64,000 nt of DNA from Barnesiella sp. WM24 (GTDB lineage Bacteria > Bacteroidota > Bacteroidia > Bacteroidales > Muribaculaceae), in assembly GCF_004570975.1 (NCBI RefSeq), contig NZ_SPPC01000007.1, positions 1 through 64,000 on the forward strand. Reading direction: 5' to 3'. Under the pieces are notes generated by a model. The model did no database searches. It saw only the letters and a program-made list of their open reading frames with translations, and had not been told where the DNA came from. Shown one piece after another: positions 53,426 through 63,168 of the stretch (positions are counted from its first letter, which is position 1; the number at the start of each line of letters is the position of its first letter). Both the position numbers and the translations under genes were made by a program.

Positions 53426-54909
53426 CTTATCGTGTCAAGCGGAGTGAAACCAAGAGTATTGTCGGCGTCATTCATTTCGACCGGACGCTCGTCGGTATTG
53501 TCAGATATTGATGTGGCAAGCTGCTCCAGAAGGGGAGCCGAAGAGCCGTTGAACGAGAATGTCGACTGAAAGTTGCCGTCAAGTGTCATCGTGAGCTTGA
53601 ATCCGCGTCCGCCATACATGGTCTCGGCTGTCTCTTCGGGAATATTGGTCCAGAGAGCAAATGAATTGCCCTTCATGACCTTGGCGGCGGAGTCATTGCC
53701 GAGCTGCTCAAGGCTGCGGTTGGCGATGACCACGGTGGAGCCGTCGACAATCTTCATGGTGACGGGCGACATGCCCCTTGCCTGCAGGATGTATGTGCCG
53801 TCTTTCTCAATCATCGGGATGCCGGTGAGCGATGCCACTCCGGCAAAATCTTTCAGCGTGGTCTTCGCCTGATTTTTCGCCACTTTTACCGCAACGACAA
53901 AGTTCAGGTCGCTGGAGAAGTTACTGCGCGAAAGGCGGTTGTCGGCAGTGGCTCCCGCTGCTATCAGGAGAGTGCCGTCGATGCGTTTCAGATAGGGCAG
54001 CGCCAGAGCCAGGGCGCCCCTCTTGCGGGCGTCAAGCGGATAGATTGCGCTGATATAGTTGAAGAGTCCTTCCCAGTCGGTGTCCTGCTTGATGCCTATA
54101 GCCATCACAAACATGTCGGAGGGGGTGGTGAACGACAGCATGTCGGTGTCGATGTCTTTCAGATATTTATCCATCTGTGCCTTTTTGCCTGAGCGGTCAA
54201 GGTAGTCGGCGTTGACAAGGAGCTGCTTGCCCGCGTCGTCAATATCGGCGGTCGTGCATATCCAGCCTGGTTCGCCTGTAAGCTCCATTGACATGGCGCT
54301 TAGCAGGACTCCGTTGCCGGAATAGAGAAACCGGCTTATGCCGTCGACTGACGATATCGCCGTGTTGGAGGCGATGTCAATCTGTGAATCGAGCTTGCGT
54401 GCGGCGACAGCCGGGTCGCCCCAGGCAATCCATCCTTGCTTGTCTTTTATAAATAGCGTGGCTCCTTCAAGCTGATAAGCGTCATATCCGTCGATAGATG
54501 TAGGTGAGCCTGCATCAAGGTCGGCGGTGAGCCGGACTGCGTCCTTTATGTCAAATGTATAGAAAAAGTCACCCTTTTCAATCGAGGCGACCACCGAATG
54601 ACTGTCGCCTTTTGCGCTGAAGCCTACGATTGAGTGCCTGTCGATTGCGTCAGACGTGAGCAAGGTCTTTATTTCATTGCGGCTTCTTGCTGTGGCCTTG
54701 ACAAGAAATCGGTCGATAACCTGGTCGGCATTGAGTTGGCCACCATAGGCCTTCCCGTTCATGTAGCCGGTAAGTCTCTCGGCGTCAAGAACCATTACCA
54801 TCGCCGCGTCGGCGGGTACTGTGTCAAGCAACTGCCTGTCTCTGTTGCATGAAGCAAGCCCGATTGTCAGGATTGACAGGAGTGCGGCTGTAAGATTTCG
54901 TAGTTTCAT
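53422..54909 (-). CDS. DUF4836 family lipoprotein
   Basis: 495 residues from the ATG at 54909 (MKLRNLTAALLSIL); six upstream codons are possible but unnatural for a signal. The lipobox LASC puts the lipid on Cys21. The mature protein begins LLDTVPADAAMVMVLDAERL, the standard DUF4836 opening, and continues with repeated alpha/beta segments. The function of the family is unknown. The operon with an ABC ATPase and an FtsX-like permease suggests an envelope complex of lipoprotein, permease and ATPase. Confidence 0.85.
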   Translation of the reverse strand: MKLRNLTAALLSILTIGLASCNRDRQLLDTVPADAAMVMVLDAERLTGYMNGKAYGGQLNADQVIDRFLVKATARSRNEIKTLLTSDAIDRHSIVGFSAKGDSHSVVASIEKGDFFYTFDIKDAVRLTADLDAGSPTSIDGYDAYQLEGATLFIKDKQGWIAWGDPAVAARKLDSQIDIASNTAISSVDGISRFLYSGNGVLLSAMSMELTGEPGWICTTADIDDAGKQLLVNADYLDRSGKKAQMDKYLKDIDTDMLSFTTPSDMFVMAIGIKQDTDWEGLFNYISAIYPLDARKRGALALALPYLKRIDGTLLIAAGATADNRLSRSNFSSDLNFVVAVKVAKNQAKTTLKDFAGVASLTGIPMIEKDGTYILQARGMSPVTMKIVDGSTVVIANRSLEQLGNDSAAKVMKGNSFALWTNIPEETAETMYGGRGFKLTMTLDGNFQSTFSFNGSSAPLLEQLATSISDNTDERPVEMNDADNTLGFTPLDTIR

Positions 54910-55036
54910 ATGTGACTGTTGATTCATTTGGCAAATATATCTTTTTTTGAGCTAAATTACTCTTAAAAATTGATTTAATTGCGCGGTGAAGGATTATATC
55001 GGGTTAATGTAAGCGGTAGCGGGCATGGTGTTGTGT

Positions 55037-55102
55037 CATGATTGCATATACAAGCAATGTAGCGGGCGAGTGGTGGCTCGCCCGCTATTCAATCCGTCGC
55101 CG
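55037..55102 (+). repeat. diverged single arm of the palindromic repeat
   Basis: ATATACAAGCAATGTAG matches the arm flank of clusters 4 and 5. The arm reads GCGGGCGAG-TGGTGG-CTCGCCCGC (55062-55085), a perfect 9 bp stem. It is one base longer than the standard arm and has a changed loop, yet the pairing is fully kept. It lies 20 bp downstream of the stop of the 51-residue gene on the minus strand. Confidence 0.75.
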
Positions 55103-55105
55103 GAA

Positions 55106-55261
55106 TTAGTATTGCTTACCCGGCGCGCCTAAGTTGTTAAGTTCCTTGACTTCCTGTTCAACCTGTTTTGCATCGGGGGTGCCTTCATATTTGCCATCCT
55201 GTATGCCCGGTTTTGAACTTTGGTTCTTTACCTCATCTTTGGGTTTCTTGCAGTCGTTCAT
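55106..55261 (-). CDS. small hydrophilic protein, unknown
   Basis: A 51-residue ORF (MNDCKKPKDEVKNQ...LNNLGAPGKQY) rich in Lys, Glu and Gln, with no membrane segment. It sits in a 490 bp gap between the DUF4836 gene and the tRNA-Glu gene, and is below the usual length cutoff of gene callers. Support: sensible codon usage, a palindrome downstream that would serve as terminator, and its own orientation. No family was recognised. Confidence 0.5.
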   Translation of the reverse strand: MNDCKKPKDEVKNQSSKPGIQDGKYEGTPDAKQVEQEVKELNNLGAPGKQY

Positions 55262-55344
55262 ATTAATAGCGTTTTTTAAGAGTTGTGGTAATGTAACATG
55301 TATGTATATAACAACCTGTGTAATTTAGGGTTCACCCACAACGA

Positions 55345-55378
55345 GAAAGCCACCGTCCCTAAGGGAACGGTGGCTTTC
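55345..55378 (-). terminator. terminator downstream of tRNA-Glu
   Basis: GAAAGCCACCGT (55345-55356) pairs with ACGGTGGCTTTC (55367-55378), with CCT/GGG extending the stem to 15 bp around an AA-centred loop. On the minus strand TTTCTCGTT follows. It ends the tRNA-rpsT-tRNA transcript. Confidence 0.65.
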
Positions 55379-55396
55379 ATCAGCAAAGTTGAGATT

Positions 55397-55471
55397 TGGT
55401 AGCCCATAGGAGAATCGAACTCCTCTTTCAAGAATGAAAATCTTGCGTCCTAACCGATAGACGAATGGGCC
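55397..55471 (-). tRNA. tRNA-Glu (anticodon UUC), CCA encoded
   Basis: The minus-strand sequence starts GGCCCATTCGTCTATCGG. The anticodon stem-loop is CAAGA-TTTTCAT-TCTTG with anticodon TTC, and the T-arm contains GTTCGAT. The acceptor stem pairs GGCCCAT with ATGGGCT, with a G-U at the first pair, and the CCA end is present in the DNA. Confidence 0.95.
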
Positions 55472-55516
55472 GTTGAGCAGTCGCCCGCATTACGGGTGAC
55501 CAATTGCGCCTTTCTA

Positions 55517-55777
55517 TTAAGCGTTAGCGAGCTTGTTGATGTGAAGGGCGAGCTTGCTCTTGAGGTTAGATGCCTTGTTCTTGGAGATGGTGCCATTGCT
55601 TGCAAGGCGATCAAGGAGCGAGCTAACCTTCTTGTAAGATTCGGCAGCCTCGTTCTTGTCAGTCATTGCGCGAAGACGACGCACAGCGTTACGTGCAGTC
55701 TTTGCATAATAACGGTTACGGAGTCTACGTGACTCAATCTGACGGATTCTCTTAATAGATGACTTATGATTTGCCAT
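55517..55777 (-). CDS. rpsT: 30S ribosomal protein S20
   Basis: 86 residues, basic, with the typical start [22 protein letters not shown] and NKAARLKSKL-like end ([17 protein letters not shown]). It binds 16S rRNA early in 30S assembly. It lies between two tRNA-Glu genes with the same body, all on the minus strand, so one transcript may supply all three. Confidence 0.96.
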   Translation of the reverse strand: MANHKSSIKRIRQIESRRLRNRYYAKTARNAVRRLRAMTDKNEAAESYKKVSSLLDRLASNGTISKNKASNLKSKLALHINKLANA

Positions 55778-55818
55778 TACAAAAACTTCTTTTGTTTGTT
55801 GTTATGATTCTTAATTAG

Positions 55819-55890
55819 TAGCCCATAGGAGAATCGAACTCCTCTTTCAAGAATGAAAATCTTGCGTCCTAACCGATAGACGAATGGGCC
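55819..55890 (-). tRNA. tRNA-Glu (anticodon UUC), CCA not encoded
   Basis: The 72-base body is identical to the first copy at 55400-55471, with anticodon TTC. The 3' end continues ACTA instead of ACCA, so the CCA end must be added by enzyme. It lies 41 bp upstream of rpsT. Confidence 0.95.
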
Positions 55891-56098
55891 ATGCTCACGC
55901 ACTAAGCGCAAAAGCGAGTGCAAATATACGCACTATTTTTAATTCTCGCAAATATTTTTGAAAAAAATGATGCTGAAAAGCAGAAATAGAGGATTTTGCA
56001 TGATTTTTATGCCCGTTTTGGAGCTTTGCAAGAGTGAACCGGAGGATATTTTGACGATAAAAAAATTTGGAGTGTAGATGAAGAGGGTGTAAATTTGC

Positions 56099-56830
56099 AT
56101 GACGATGAAACACCTTCATTGCATAGCCCTGCACACGGTCAGATATAATGACCGCAACAATATACTTACCGCCTTCTCGCTTGAGGAGGGGAGGGTGTCG
56201 CTGCTTGTCTCGGCGTCGGCTTCGCGGGAGGCGCGCAGGCGCAGGGCGATTACGATGCCGCTTTCATTTTTTGAGTGTGTGGCGGATCTTCGCCACGGTC
56301 ACACAATAGCCAATATCTCGGATGTCAGACCGTCGCTTGCCCTGCCGGAGCTTACATCCAATCCGATTAAGATTACCGTGGCGCTTTTTGTCGCCGAGCT
56401 GCTCGGGATAGTGCTCAGGGAGACCCCCGAAGACCCGTTGCTGTTCAGGTATCTCTCTTATTCCGCTGCCGCGCTTGACTCAGCCGACAGCCGGGAGACA
56501 GCCAACTTCCCGATACATTTCCTTTACCGTCTCGGCACATTTCTCGGCATAGAGCCTGACACATCGACCTATCGGAAGGGACGCGTGTTTGACATGATTG
56601 ACGGAACATTCCGTGACAGTGCGCCGCTTCACCGGCGGTTTCTTGACGGAGCCGACGCTGAGGCTGTGTATATGCTTTCGCGAATGAACTGGGACAATTA
56701 CGGCATGTTCCGGTTCAACCGGGAGCAACGCCGCAGGGTGATAAGCGTAATTATCGAGTATTACACGGTTCATTACACATCGCTCAGCCGTCTGAACTCG
56801 CTTGATGTCATGCGCGAGGTGTTTGATTGA
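56099..56830 (+). CDS. recO: DNA repair protein RecO
   Basis: 243 residues. The N-terminal OB-fold (LHCIALHTVRYNDRNNILTAFSLEEGRVSLLVSAS) is followed by a helical domain and the LYRLGTFLGIEPDTS...FDMIDGTF region typical of Bacteroidota RecO. The C-terminal zinc cysteines known from other RecO proteins are not present, as is common in this phylum. It loads RecA at gaps together with RecR. It stands alone on the + strand between minus-strand genes. Confidence 0.9.
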   Translation: MTMKHLHCIALHTVRYNDRNNILTAFSLEEGRVSLLVSASASREARRRRAITMPLSFFECVADLRHGHTIANISDVRPSLALPELTSNPIKITVALFVAELLGIVLRETPEDPLLFRYLSYSAAALDSADSRETANFPIHFLYRLGTFLGIEPDTSTYRKGRVFDMIDGTFRDSAPLHRRFLDGADAEAVYMLSRMNWDNYGMFRFNREQRRRVISVIIEYYTVHYTSLSRLNSLDVMREVFD

Positions 56831-56848
56831 CCGGGGAGGCGCTGCGGG

Positions 56849-57721
56849 TCACAGTGAGGAATAGGATGGAGTGAACGTGTCGCCGTCGGCGAGGTCACCG
56901 CTCTGCAGCCCTTTTTTAAGCCACCTCATGCGTTGGTCGGAACGGCCGTGGTTGAACGCGTCGGGCACGACATATCCCTGAGCCTTTTTTTGCAGGTAGT
57001 CGTCACCGATGACCGACGCCGTGCTGATAGCCTCTTCCAGGTCGCCTTCCTCAAGCGAATTGAACATGCGGTTTTCGTGGTGCCCCCATACTCCGGCAAG
57101 GAAATCGGCCTGAAGCTCTATGCGCACACTTTCCTTGTTGGCATCGGTCTCGCTCATACGCGACATCTGCGAGTGGGCCTTGTCGAGAGTCCCGAGAAGA
57201 TGCTGCACATGATGCCCTACCTCATGGGCTATGACGTAGGCATAGGCGAAGTCACCGTCGGAGCCGAGATTCTGCCGCATCTGGCTGAAAAATGACAGGT
57301 CTATGTAAAGACACTCGTCGGCGGAGCAGTAAAACGGTCCCGTGGAAGCAGTGGCGTTGCCACATCCGCTCTGTACGGCGTCGTTAAACAGCACGAGGGT
57401 AGGCGGCTCGTAGGTGAGCCCCATTTTGTTAAATTCCTCGGTCCATACATCTTCGGTAGAGGCGAGAATCTGCCGGGAGAATTGGGCGAGTTCCTCTTCC
57501 TGGGCGGTGGGGACATACTCTTCGGTAGTGCCGGAGCCGCCGAGGGCAGAGCTCACGCTGCCGTTAAGCACGTCAAGAGGGTTGCCGCCCGTCAGCCATG
57601 TGATTATTCCAACGATAATTAGTCCGCCTATTCCGAGTCCTCCGGCTTTAGCCGAAAACCCTGAACGCTGTCCGCGCCTGTCGTCGATATTGGAGCTTTG
57701 CCGCCTTCCGTTAAGTCGCAT
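56849..57721 (-). CDS. ypfJ: YpfJ/KPN_02809 family neutral zinc metallopeptidase
   Basis: 290 residues. A basic cytosolic N-terminus (MRLNGRRQSSNIDDRRG) precedes one membrane helix (about 29-45). A Ser/Thr-rich linker leads to the catalytic domain with YVIAHEVGHHVQHLLG near residue 165 (HExxH zinc motif) and ELQADFLAGVWGHH, which adds the third ligand. The family is widespread and its substrate is unknown. The gene is convergent with recO. Confidence 0.9.
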   Translation of the reverse strand: MRLNGRRQSSNIDDRRGQRSGFSAKAGGLGIGGLIIVGIITWLTGGNPLDVLNGSVSSALGGSGTTEEYVPTAQEEELAQFSRQILASTEDVWTEEFNKMGLTYEPPTLVLFNDAVQSGCGNATASTGPFYCSADECLYIDLSFFSQMRQNLGSDGDFAYAYVIAHEVGHHVQHLLGTLDKAHSQMSRMSETDANKESVRIELQADFLAGVWGHHENRMFNSLEEGDLEEAISTASVIGDDYLQKKAQGYVVPDAFNHGRSDQRMRWLKKGLQSGDLADGDTFTPSYSSL

Positions 57722-57840
57722 AGGTCATGTATTAAAATGAGTAATCATGTGACGATAAACTCCGGTTAATCGTTCACCTTATTTATAATAACGCAAATAT
57801 AAGGAAAAAGGTCGAGTCATCGATGACCTGCGGCGGCATA

Positions 57841-57874
57841 TAAAAATGAGGGACACGCCGCCGGCGTGTCCCTC
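57841..57874 (-). terminator. terminator of maeB
   Basis: GAGGGACACGCC (57848-57859) and GGCGTGTCCCTC (57863-57874) form a perfect 12 bp stem with a three-base loop. On the minus strand ATTTTTATA follows. It begins 26 bp after the stop of maeB. Confidence 0.85.
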
Positions 57875-57899
57875 GCAGGTATAGGGTCAGTATTTTTGA

Positions 57900-60191
57900 T
57901 TATTTGTCATGGTCGTTGCCCACTTTCTCCACTACCGCTGCGTCGATGACCGCGATTGTGGTGAGATTCACGATGTCGCGCACGGCGGCGTCGACGCTGA
58001 TGAAGTGGATAGGCTTGTTTAGACCCATCTGAATCGGTCCGATTACCTCTCCGACACCCATTGAAAGAAGCATCTTCCAGGCGGTATTGGCGGAGCTGAG
58101 GTTGGGGAATATCAATGTGTTGACATCCTTTCCTTTCAGGCGGTTGAAGGGATAGTTGGTGTCGCGCACCTTGTTATTGAGGGCGAAGTCAATCTGCATT
58201 TCACCGTCAATGGGGAGGTCGGGATAAGCTTCCTGCATGCGCTCTGCGACATTGTGTACAATGCGTGAGCCGTGGAGCTTGCTTGCGCCGAAGTTGGAGT
58301 AGGATATCAGCGCCATGACCGGGTCGTGGGCGAAGTATTCGACAGAGTTGCGCGCCAGACGTGCGATGTCAAAGAGGGCGTCTTCATCGGGATGGCTGTT
58401 GATTGTGGTGTCGGCGATGAAGTAGACGCCACGCTGTGTCTGGAGTATGTGCATTGTGGCGAAGTGGTTGTAGGTCGGGCGTATGCCGATAACCTCCTTG
58501 GCGATTTCAGCCGGGGTGAGGTTGCCGGAATATGTGCCGGCAAGCATTGCGTCGGCGTCGCCACACTCTACCATCATCATGCCGAAGTAGTTGCGGTCAA
58601 ACATAAGCTCAAGTGCCTGGCGGAAGGTCATGCCGTCGCGCTGATGCTTTTCGGTGAGCTTGGTTGCATATCGGTCGCGGCGGTCAGCCTCGCGGTCGTG
58701 GCGCAGGTTTACGATTTCTATACCCTCGATGTTGAGAGCAAGGCGGGCGGCGCGCTTTTCGATCATCTCTTCGTTGCCGAGCAGCACGGGGATGCAGATA
58801 CCTTCCTGATATGCGCTGACAGCCGCGCGAAGCATGTTGTCGGTGTTTGCCTCGGCAAATACGACGCGCTTCGGGTTGCGCTGTGCGGTCTCGGTGAATC
58901 CGCGCATGAGCTGGTTGTCGTAGCCCATTCGGCGGCGGAGCTGGTGGTTATAAGCTTCCCAGTCGGTGATGGGGCGTGTCGCCACTCCCGACTCCATTGC
59001 ACCGCGTGCAACGGCGGGAGCCACGGCTGTAAGAAGGCGCGGGTCAAGAGGCTTGGGAAGGATGTAGTCTCTTCCGAAGTGGAGGTTGGACATGCCGTAG
59101 GCTGCGTTGACCACCGAGGGCACAGGCTCTTTGGTGAGCTCGGCGATAGCCTTTACTGCGGCGAGCTTCATCTCCTCGTTTATGACTGTCGCGCCTGAGT
59201 CGAGCGCTCCGCGGAATATATAGGGGAATCCGAGCACATTGTTAATCTGGTTGGGGTAGTCTGACCTTCCTGTTGCAAAAATGAGGTCGGGACGCGACTC
59301 GATAGCGACATCATAGGCGATTTCGGGGTCGGGGTTGGCAAGGGCAAATACGATAGGCTTCGGAGCCATTGACTTCACCATCTCCGGTGTCACCACGTCT
59401 TTTACCGAAAGACCGAGGAACACGTCGGCACCTACCATAGCCTCGGCTAGAGTCTCTATGTCGCGGTCAGTGGCAAATTCGAGTTTCTGGGCGTTGAGGT
59501 TGGTGCGCTTTTTATTGATTACACCTTTTGAGTCACACATTACGACGTTTTCGGGACGCACACCGAGGGCGATGTAGAGCTTTGTGCAACTTACGGCAGC
59601 CGCGCCCGCACCGTTGACCACGAGCTTGACGTCAGCTATATTCTTGCCTTGAATCTCAAGCGCGTTGAGCAGTCCGGCGCCGGAGATAATGGCGGTTCCG
59701 TGCTGGTCGTCATGCATGACGGGGATGTCACATTCTTCCTTGAGACGACGCTCGATTTCAAAACATTCCGGAGCCTTGATGTCCTCAAGGTTTATGCCGC
59801 CGAATGTAGGCGATATGGCTTTTACTACCTGGATGAACTTGTCGGGGTCTTTCTCATTGACTTCAATGTCAAAGCAGTCGAGACCTGCGAAAATCTTGAA
59901 AAGCAGTGCCTTTCCTTCCATCACCGGCTTTCCCGCGAGTGCGCCTATGTCGCCGAGGCCAAGCACTGCTGTGCCGTTGCTTATCACGGCTACAAGGTTG
60001 CCCTTGTTGGTGTACTCGTAAGCGTCCTGCGGACGTTGCTGGATTTCAAGGCAGGGAAATGCCACGCCGGGAGAATAGGCGAGTGCGAGATCCTGTTGGG
60101 AAGAATAAGGTACGGTGGGCACGACTTCAATCTTGCCCGGCTTACCCTCGCGATGATATTCGAGGGCCATCTCTTTTGTTACTTTTGACAT
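57900..60191 (-). CDS. maeB: NADP-dependent malic enzyme with phosphotransacetylase-like domain
   Basis: 763 residues. Residues 1-430 are the malic enzyme part: [61 protein letters not shown] and the Rossmann loop [14 protein letters not shown]. Residues 440-763 are a phosphotransacetylase-like regulatory domain ([21 protein letters not shown]). It decarboxylates malate to pyruvate and makes NADPH. The two-domain size is standard for MaeB. The PTA domain is thought to be catalytically inactive but to bind acetyl-CoA. Confidence 0.95.
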   Translation of the reverse strand: MSKVTKEMALEYHREGKPGKIEVVPTVPYSSQQDLALAYSPGVAFPCLEIQQRPQDAYEYTNKGNLVAVISNGTAVLGLGDIGALAGKPVMEGKALLFKIFAGLDCFDIEVNEKDPDKFIQVVKAISPTFGGINLEDIKAPECFEIERRLKEECDIPVMHDDQHGTAIISGAGLLNALEIQGKNIADVKLVVNGAGAAAVSCTKLYIALGVRPENVVMCDSKGVINKKRTNLNAQKLEFATDRDIETLAEAMVGADVFLGLSVKDVVTPEMVKSMAPKPIVFALANPDPEIAYDVAIESRPDLIFATGRSDYPNQINNVLGFPYIFRGALDSGATVINEEMKLAAVKAIAELTKEPVPSVVNAAYGMSNLHFGRDYILPKPLDPRLLTAVAPAVARGAMESGVATRPITDWEAYNHQLRRRMGYDNQLMRGFTETAQRNPKRVVFAEANTDNMLRAAVSAYQEGICIPVLLGNEEMIEKRAARLALNIEGIEIVNLRHDREADRRDRYATKLTEKHQRDGMTFRQALELMFDRNYFGMMMVECGDADAMLAGTYSGNLTPAEIAKEVIGIRPTYNHFATMHILQTQRGVYFIADTTINSHPDEDALFDIARLARNSVEYFAHDPVMALISYSNFGASKLHGSRIVHNVAERMQEAYPDLPIDGEMQIDFALNNKVRDTNYPFNRLKGKDVNTLIFPNLSSANTAWKMLLSMGVGEVIGPIQMGLNKPIHFISVDAAVRDIVNLTTIAVIDAAVVEKVGNDHDK

Positions 60192-60220
60192 GTTTATCTC
60201 GTTCTTGTGATATATTTCTG

Positions 60221-60228
60221 CAAAAGTA
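60221..60228 (-). promoter_or_regulatory. -7 box of maeB
   Basis: The minus strand reads TACTTTTG, which matches TAnnTTTG, 30 bp before the ATG. No clear -33. Confidence 0.4.
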
Positions 60229-60289
60229 ACAAAAATAACCCTAAGTTGTAATCTTAAAAGGAAAATTTAAGAGAACTGTCTATATTATT

Positions 60290-61009
60290 TCAGTTGAGGT
60301 TTGCCAATGAAGAGGCGATGATGGCGAAGAGGGTCATCGTGCCGGTGAAAATCATGATGTCGCCTACGGTTATTCCGATTGCCTGCTGGTCGGGCATAAG
60401 ATTTATCTTGAAGAGCGGAGTGCGGTAATGATGGGTCACGATGCCGCCTGACTCGGTGTTGAACCGGCATGTGGCGCGATAACACAGATAGCCGAACGCC
60501 GAGCCGATAACCGCGCCCACAAGGAGGTCGCCGGGATAGTGTACGCCGAGATACAGCCGGGAGTAGGAGTTGAGGGTCGCCCAGCTGAAAATGAAGATGG
60601 CGAGTCGCCAGCGGCGCACAAGACATACGATAAATACAGCGAGGGCAAACGAGTTGGCCGCATGGCATGACGGGAATCCGTATTGACCGCCCCTGTAGCC
60701 GTCGACGAGATGGAGTGACTGAGAGAGGGGGTTGTCGATGTTGGACGGGCGCATGCGCTCGAAAAAGGGGCGTATGATTGAGGCACATGTCTGGTCGGTC
60801 AGTGCGATGGCGAGCGCAATCGCAACGGCGTAGACCAGCACGAGCCTGGGCTTGAATGACTTGAGCAGGATGAAGAGTATTGTCACATACATCGGTATCC
60901 AGATGAATCGGCCCGTGCACAGCATCATGAACTTGTCAAAAAATGGCGAGTGCATGCTGTTGAAGAAAAGAAGCACTGATGCGTCAAGCTGATTAAGGTA
61001 TTCTATCAT
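60290..61009 (-). CDS. PAP2 family membrane phosphatase
   Basis: 239 residues with about six membrane helices. The three phosphatase motifs are visible: FFERMRPSN, YGFPSCHAANSFALA (motif 2, with the general acid His) and SRLYLGVHYPGDLLVG (motif 3, with the nucleophile His). It removes phosphate from lipid phosphates such as undecaprenyl diphosphate or phosphatidylglycerol phosphate. It directly follows (15 bp) the sulfatase-type gene on the same strand, so the two probably act on envelope lipids. Confidence 0.9.
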   Translation of the reverse strand: MIEYLNQLDASVLLFFNSMHSPFFDKFMMLCTGRFIWIPMYVTILFILLKSFKPRLVLVYAVAIALAIALTDQTCASIIRPFFERMRPSNIDNPLSQSLHLVDGYRGGQYGFPSCHAANSFALAVFIVCLVRRWRLAIFIFSWATLNSYSRLYLGVHYPGDLLVGAVIGSAFGYLCYRATCRFNTESGGIVTHHYRTPLFKINLMPDQQAIGITVGDIMIFTGTMTLFAIIASSLANLN

Positions 61010-61024
61010 TGCTGTAGTTCAGTA

Positions 61025-62875
61025 TTAAAGGTTTTCAATCAGGTCATAAAGTCTCTGTACAAAAGCCTCTGCCCGGAGGCGGAGGGTGTCGGTGTCGCCG
61101 CCTCCCGATGATATAATCTGCGACGCGTCGCAGTTGTACACGATTGTATCGGAGGGCGTCACAAGCGTTATTATCGACGGGTCTGCCATTACGGCGAAGT
61201 GAGGCCCGTCGGCAAGCAGGTCCTTGCTATAGGGGAGCGCCGACGAGTCGAGTCCCATAGCGTCAAGCAGTGTCGCCGCGAGGTCAATCTGCGAGCCTGT
61301 GACGGTGTCGGTCATCGCCTTGCGGTTAAGTGCGCCTCCGGTCATTACGAGCGGAATGTGGTGGCGGCTTACCACGTCGTCAAGGCTGTGGGGATAGCAT
61401 CCCTGATGGTCGGGCACCATGACCACAAGCGTCCGGTCAAAGCGGGGCGACACCCGAAGGCTGTCGACAAAGGCAAACAGGCAACTGTCTGTAAACGCGA
61501 AGGCGTTTTTTTCAGGCTCGGCGGCAAACACGGGGTTGCTGTAAGGCACGTCAAACGGTTCGTGGCTGCTCGATGTCTGGATAACACGCAGTTGTGGTGG
61601 AGCGTCGGCGGCTGTGCTCCTGACGTCGGCGATAACTTTGTCAAAAAGCAGATTGTCGTGGGCGCCCCATTTGCTTGCCTTTTCTTTTAACGCGAAATCC
61701 TTGTCAGATATTATATGTTCAAAGCCGGCATTTACCAGATAAGCCTGCATATTGGTGAAATTGGCGTCGCCGCCATAGAAATAGGTGAGGTCATAGCCGG
61801 CATTTTTCAGCTCTCCCGGAAGAGACGGGAGTCCCTCTGTCTTTTCCACATATTTCATTATGCTCATCGACGGCTGCCCCGGAAATGCGCTAAGTATTGC
61901 GGGGATGCCGCGGTCGGTACGGAAGCTGTTGGCATATATGCCGGTGAAACTCAACCCTTCTCTTGCGAGAGAGTCAAGCCGCATGGCAATCGGCTCGCCG
62001 CCGAGCGACGGCATGAGATGGGCTGAGAAGCTTTCGAGTATCACGATATAAATGTCGGGTCTTAGGTTGTTAAGCAGCGGCACTGAATCGGCTGCAAGCG
62101 TCGCCGGGGCTGTCGCCGACCTGTACAGGTCGCAGAGGACGCTGTCGGCCTCCTCTGCGGTCATGAACCGGTATTGCTCCCCGAAGTTATGCTGGTGGGT
62201 GGCCGAATACATGAGGCTGAACGCCGGATTGACCGCCGCATGGTTAAGACGTTGGTTCTGGCTGAAATATGCCCTGCTGAGATTCATGGATGACACGGTG
62301 AACCCTCCGCGTATGGGGATGAAGAGCGCTGCTGTGAGCAAGACCATTACCACAGTCGCCGGGACTTTTTTGACAGGTGATACTTTTATCTTTCTGATAA
62401 TTAGTGCGAAAATCAGATATATCAGGCTCGTCGCCACCACGATTGCCACTATGCCCGTCACGGCGTCAAGCCAGGTTGCGCTTGCCAGTGCCGCCTTGGG
62501 CGACGACGTGAAGTAAAATACCGGAGTCATGTCGAGGCGGAATCCCCAATAGGAGTAGAGTTTCAGGTCAAGGCAGAATATGACAGCGAGGAGAAGTGAG
62601 ATTATGCCATAATAAATCTTCTCGACAATAACGAGCCAATGGCGCGCGGTCCAGAGCTGCCCGATTATGATAAACGCCGGCAGGGCTGTAAGATAACCGG
62701 CTATCGAGCAATCCATAGGCAAGCCTTTTAACATGGCTTCAAGGCATGACAAAAGGCTTGCCTGCCCCTGGCTTATAAGGTCGTGATATGTAAGCATAAA
62801 ACATGCCCTCTGCAACGCTGACAGCGCTACAAAGCATGTAAAGACGGCTAAAAATTTCAGTATTGCTCTGCTCAA
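61025..62875 (-). CDS. LTA synthase-type (sulfatase fold) membrane protein
   Basis: 616 residues. Five membrane helices cover about 1-190. The periplasmic domain from about 250 has DIYIVILESFSAHL, then SFRTDRGIPAIL with the likely nucleophile Thr, HDNLLFDKV, and VVMVPDHQGCYP with metal ligands Asp and His. Family members transfer phosphoglycerol, phosphoethanolamine or similar head groups to lipids or glycans. In Gram-negatives it probably decorates an envelope glycan or lipid A. It is the first gene of a pair with PAP2. Confidence 0.85.
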   Translation of the reverse strand: MSRAILKFLAVFTCFVALSALQRACFMLTYHDLISQGQASLLSCLEAMLKGLPMDCSIAGYLTALPAFIIIGQLWTARHWLVIVEKIYYGIISLLLAVIFCLDLKLYSYWGFRLDMTPVFYFTSSPKAALASATWLDAVTGIVAIVVATSLIYLIFALIIRKIKVSPVKKVPATVVMVLLTAALFIPIRGGFTVSSMNLSRAYFSQNQRLNHAAVNPAFSLMYSATHQHNFGEQYRFMTAEEADSVLCDLYRSATAPATLAADSVPLLNNLRPDIYIVILESFSAHLMPSLGGEPIAMRLDSLAREGLSFTGIYANSFRTDRGIPAILSAFPGQPSMSIMKYVEKTEGLPSLPGELKNAGYDLTYFYGGDANFTNMQAYLVNAGFEHIISDKDFALKEKASKWGAHDNLLFDKVIADVRSTAADAPPQLRVIQTSSSHEPFDVPYSNPVFAAEPEKNAFAFTDSCLFAFVDSLRVSPRFDRTLVVMVPDHQGCYPHSLDDVVSRHHIPLVMTGGALNRKAMTDTVTGSQIDLAATLLDAMGLDSSALPYSKDLLADGPHFAVMADPSIITLVTPSDTIVYNCDASQIISSGGGDTDTLRLRAEAFVQRLYDLIENL

Positions 62876-62902
62876 AATGTCGATAAATGGTCAAACAGAC
62901 TG

Positions 62903-62910
62903 CAAAGTTA
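62903..62910 (-). promoter_or_regulatory. -7 box of the LTA synthase-type gene
   Basis: The minus strand reads TAACTTTG, 28 bp before the ATG. No -33 match at 19-21 bp. Confidence 0.45.
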
Positions 62911-63168
62911 CATTAAAATCCTGTAAAATCCTGCCGGTTAATGATTATTATATATAGGTAAGTATTCTTATCCGGATAATCTGTTGTGCTTAAATTCCTT
63001 ATGCAGTCAACTGGCTATATGGAGCCATTCATTGATATATCCTGTATTATCAACGGCAATCACTCCGCGACGCAGTGTCCCGGTCAGGGTGGTAGGGTTC
63101 AAACCGCTCACAGTTTAATTCATCGAGCTATAAAAAGAGTGTTGTGGCGATATATTTTTGATGAAATA
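62911..63168. other. intergenic region upstream of the ilv leader
   Basis: No convincing gene. A direct repeat AAATCCTG occurs twice near 62916-62932. A T-arm-like GGTTCAAACC lies near 63098, but no tRNA can be folded around it. A second -7-like TATTTTTG is at 63153-63160. Confidence 0.4.

Noticed and set aside
63085-63130. tRNA-like T-arm (GGTTCAAACC)
   Set aside because: No anticodon arm or acceptor stem can be paired around it.
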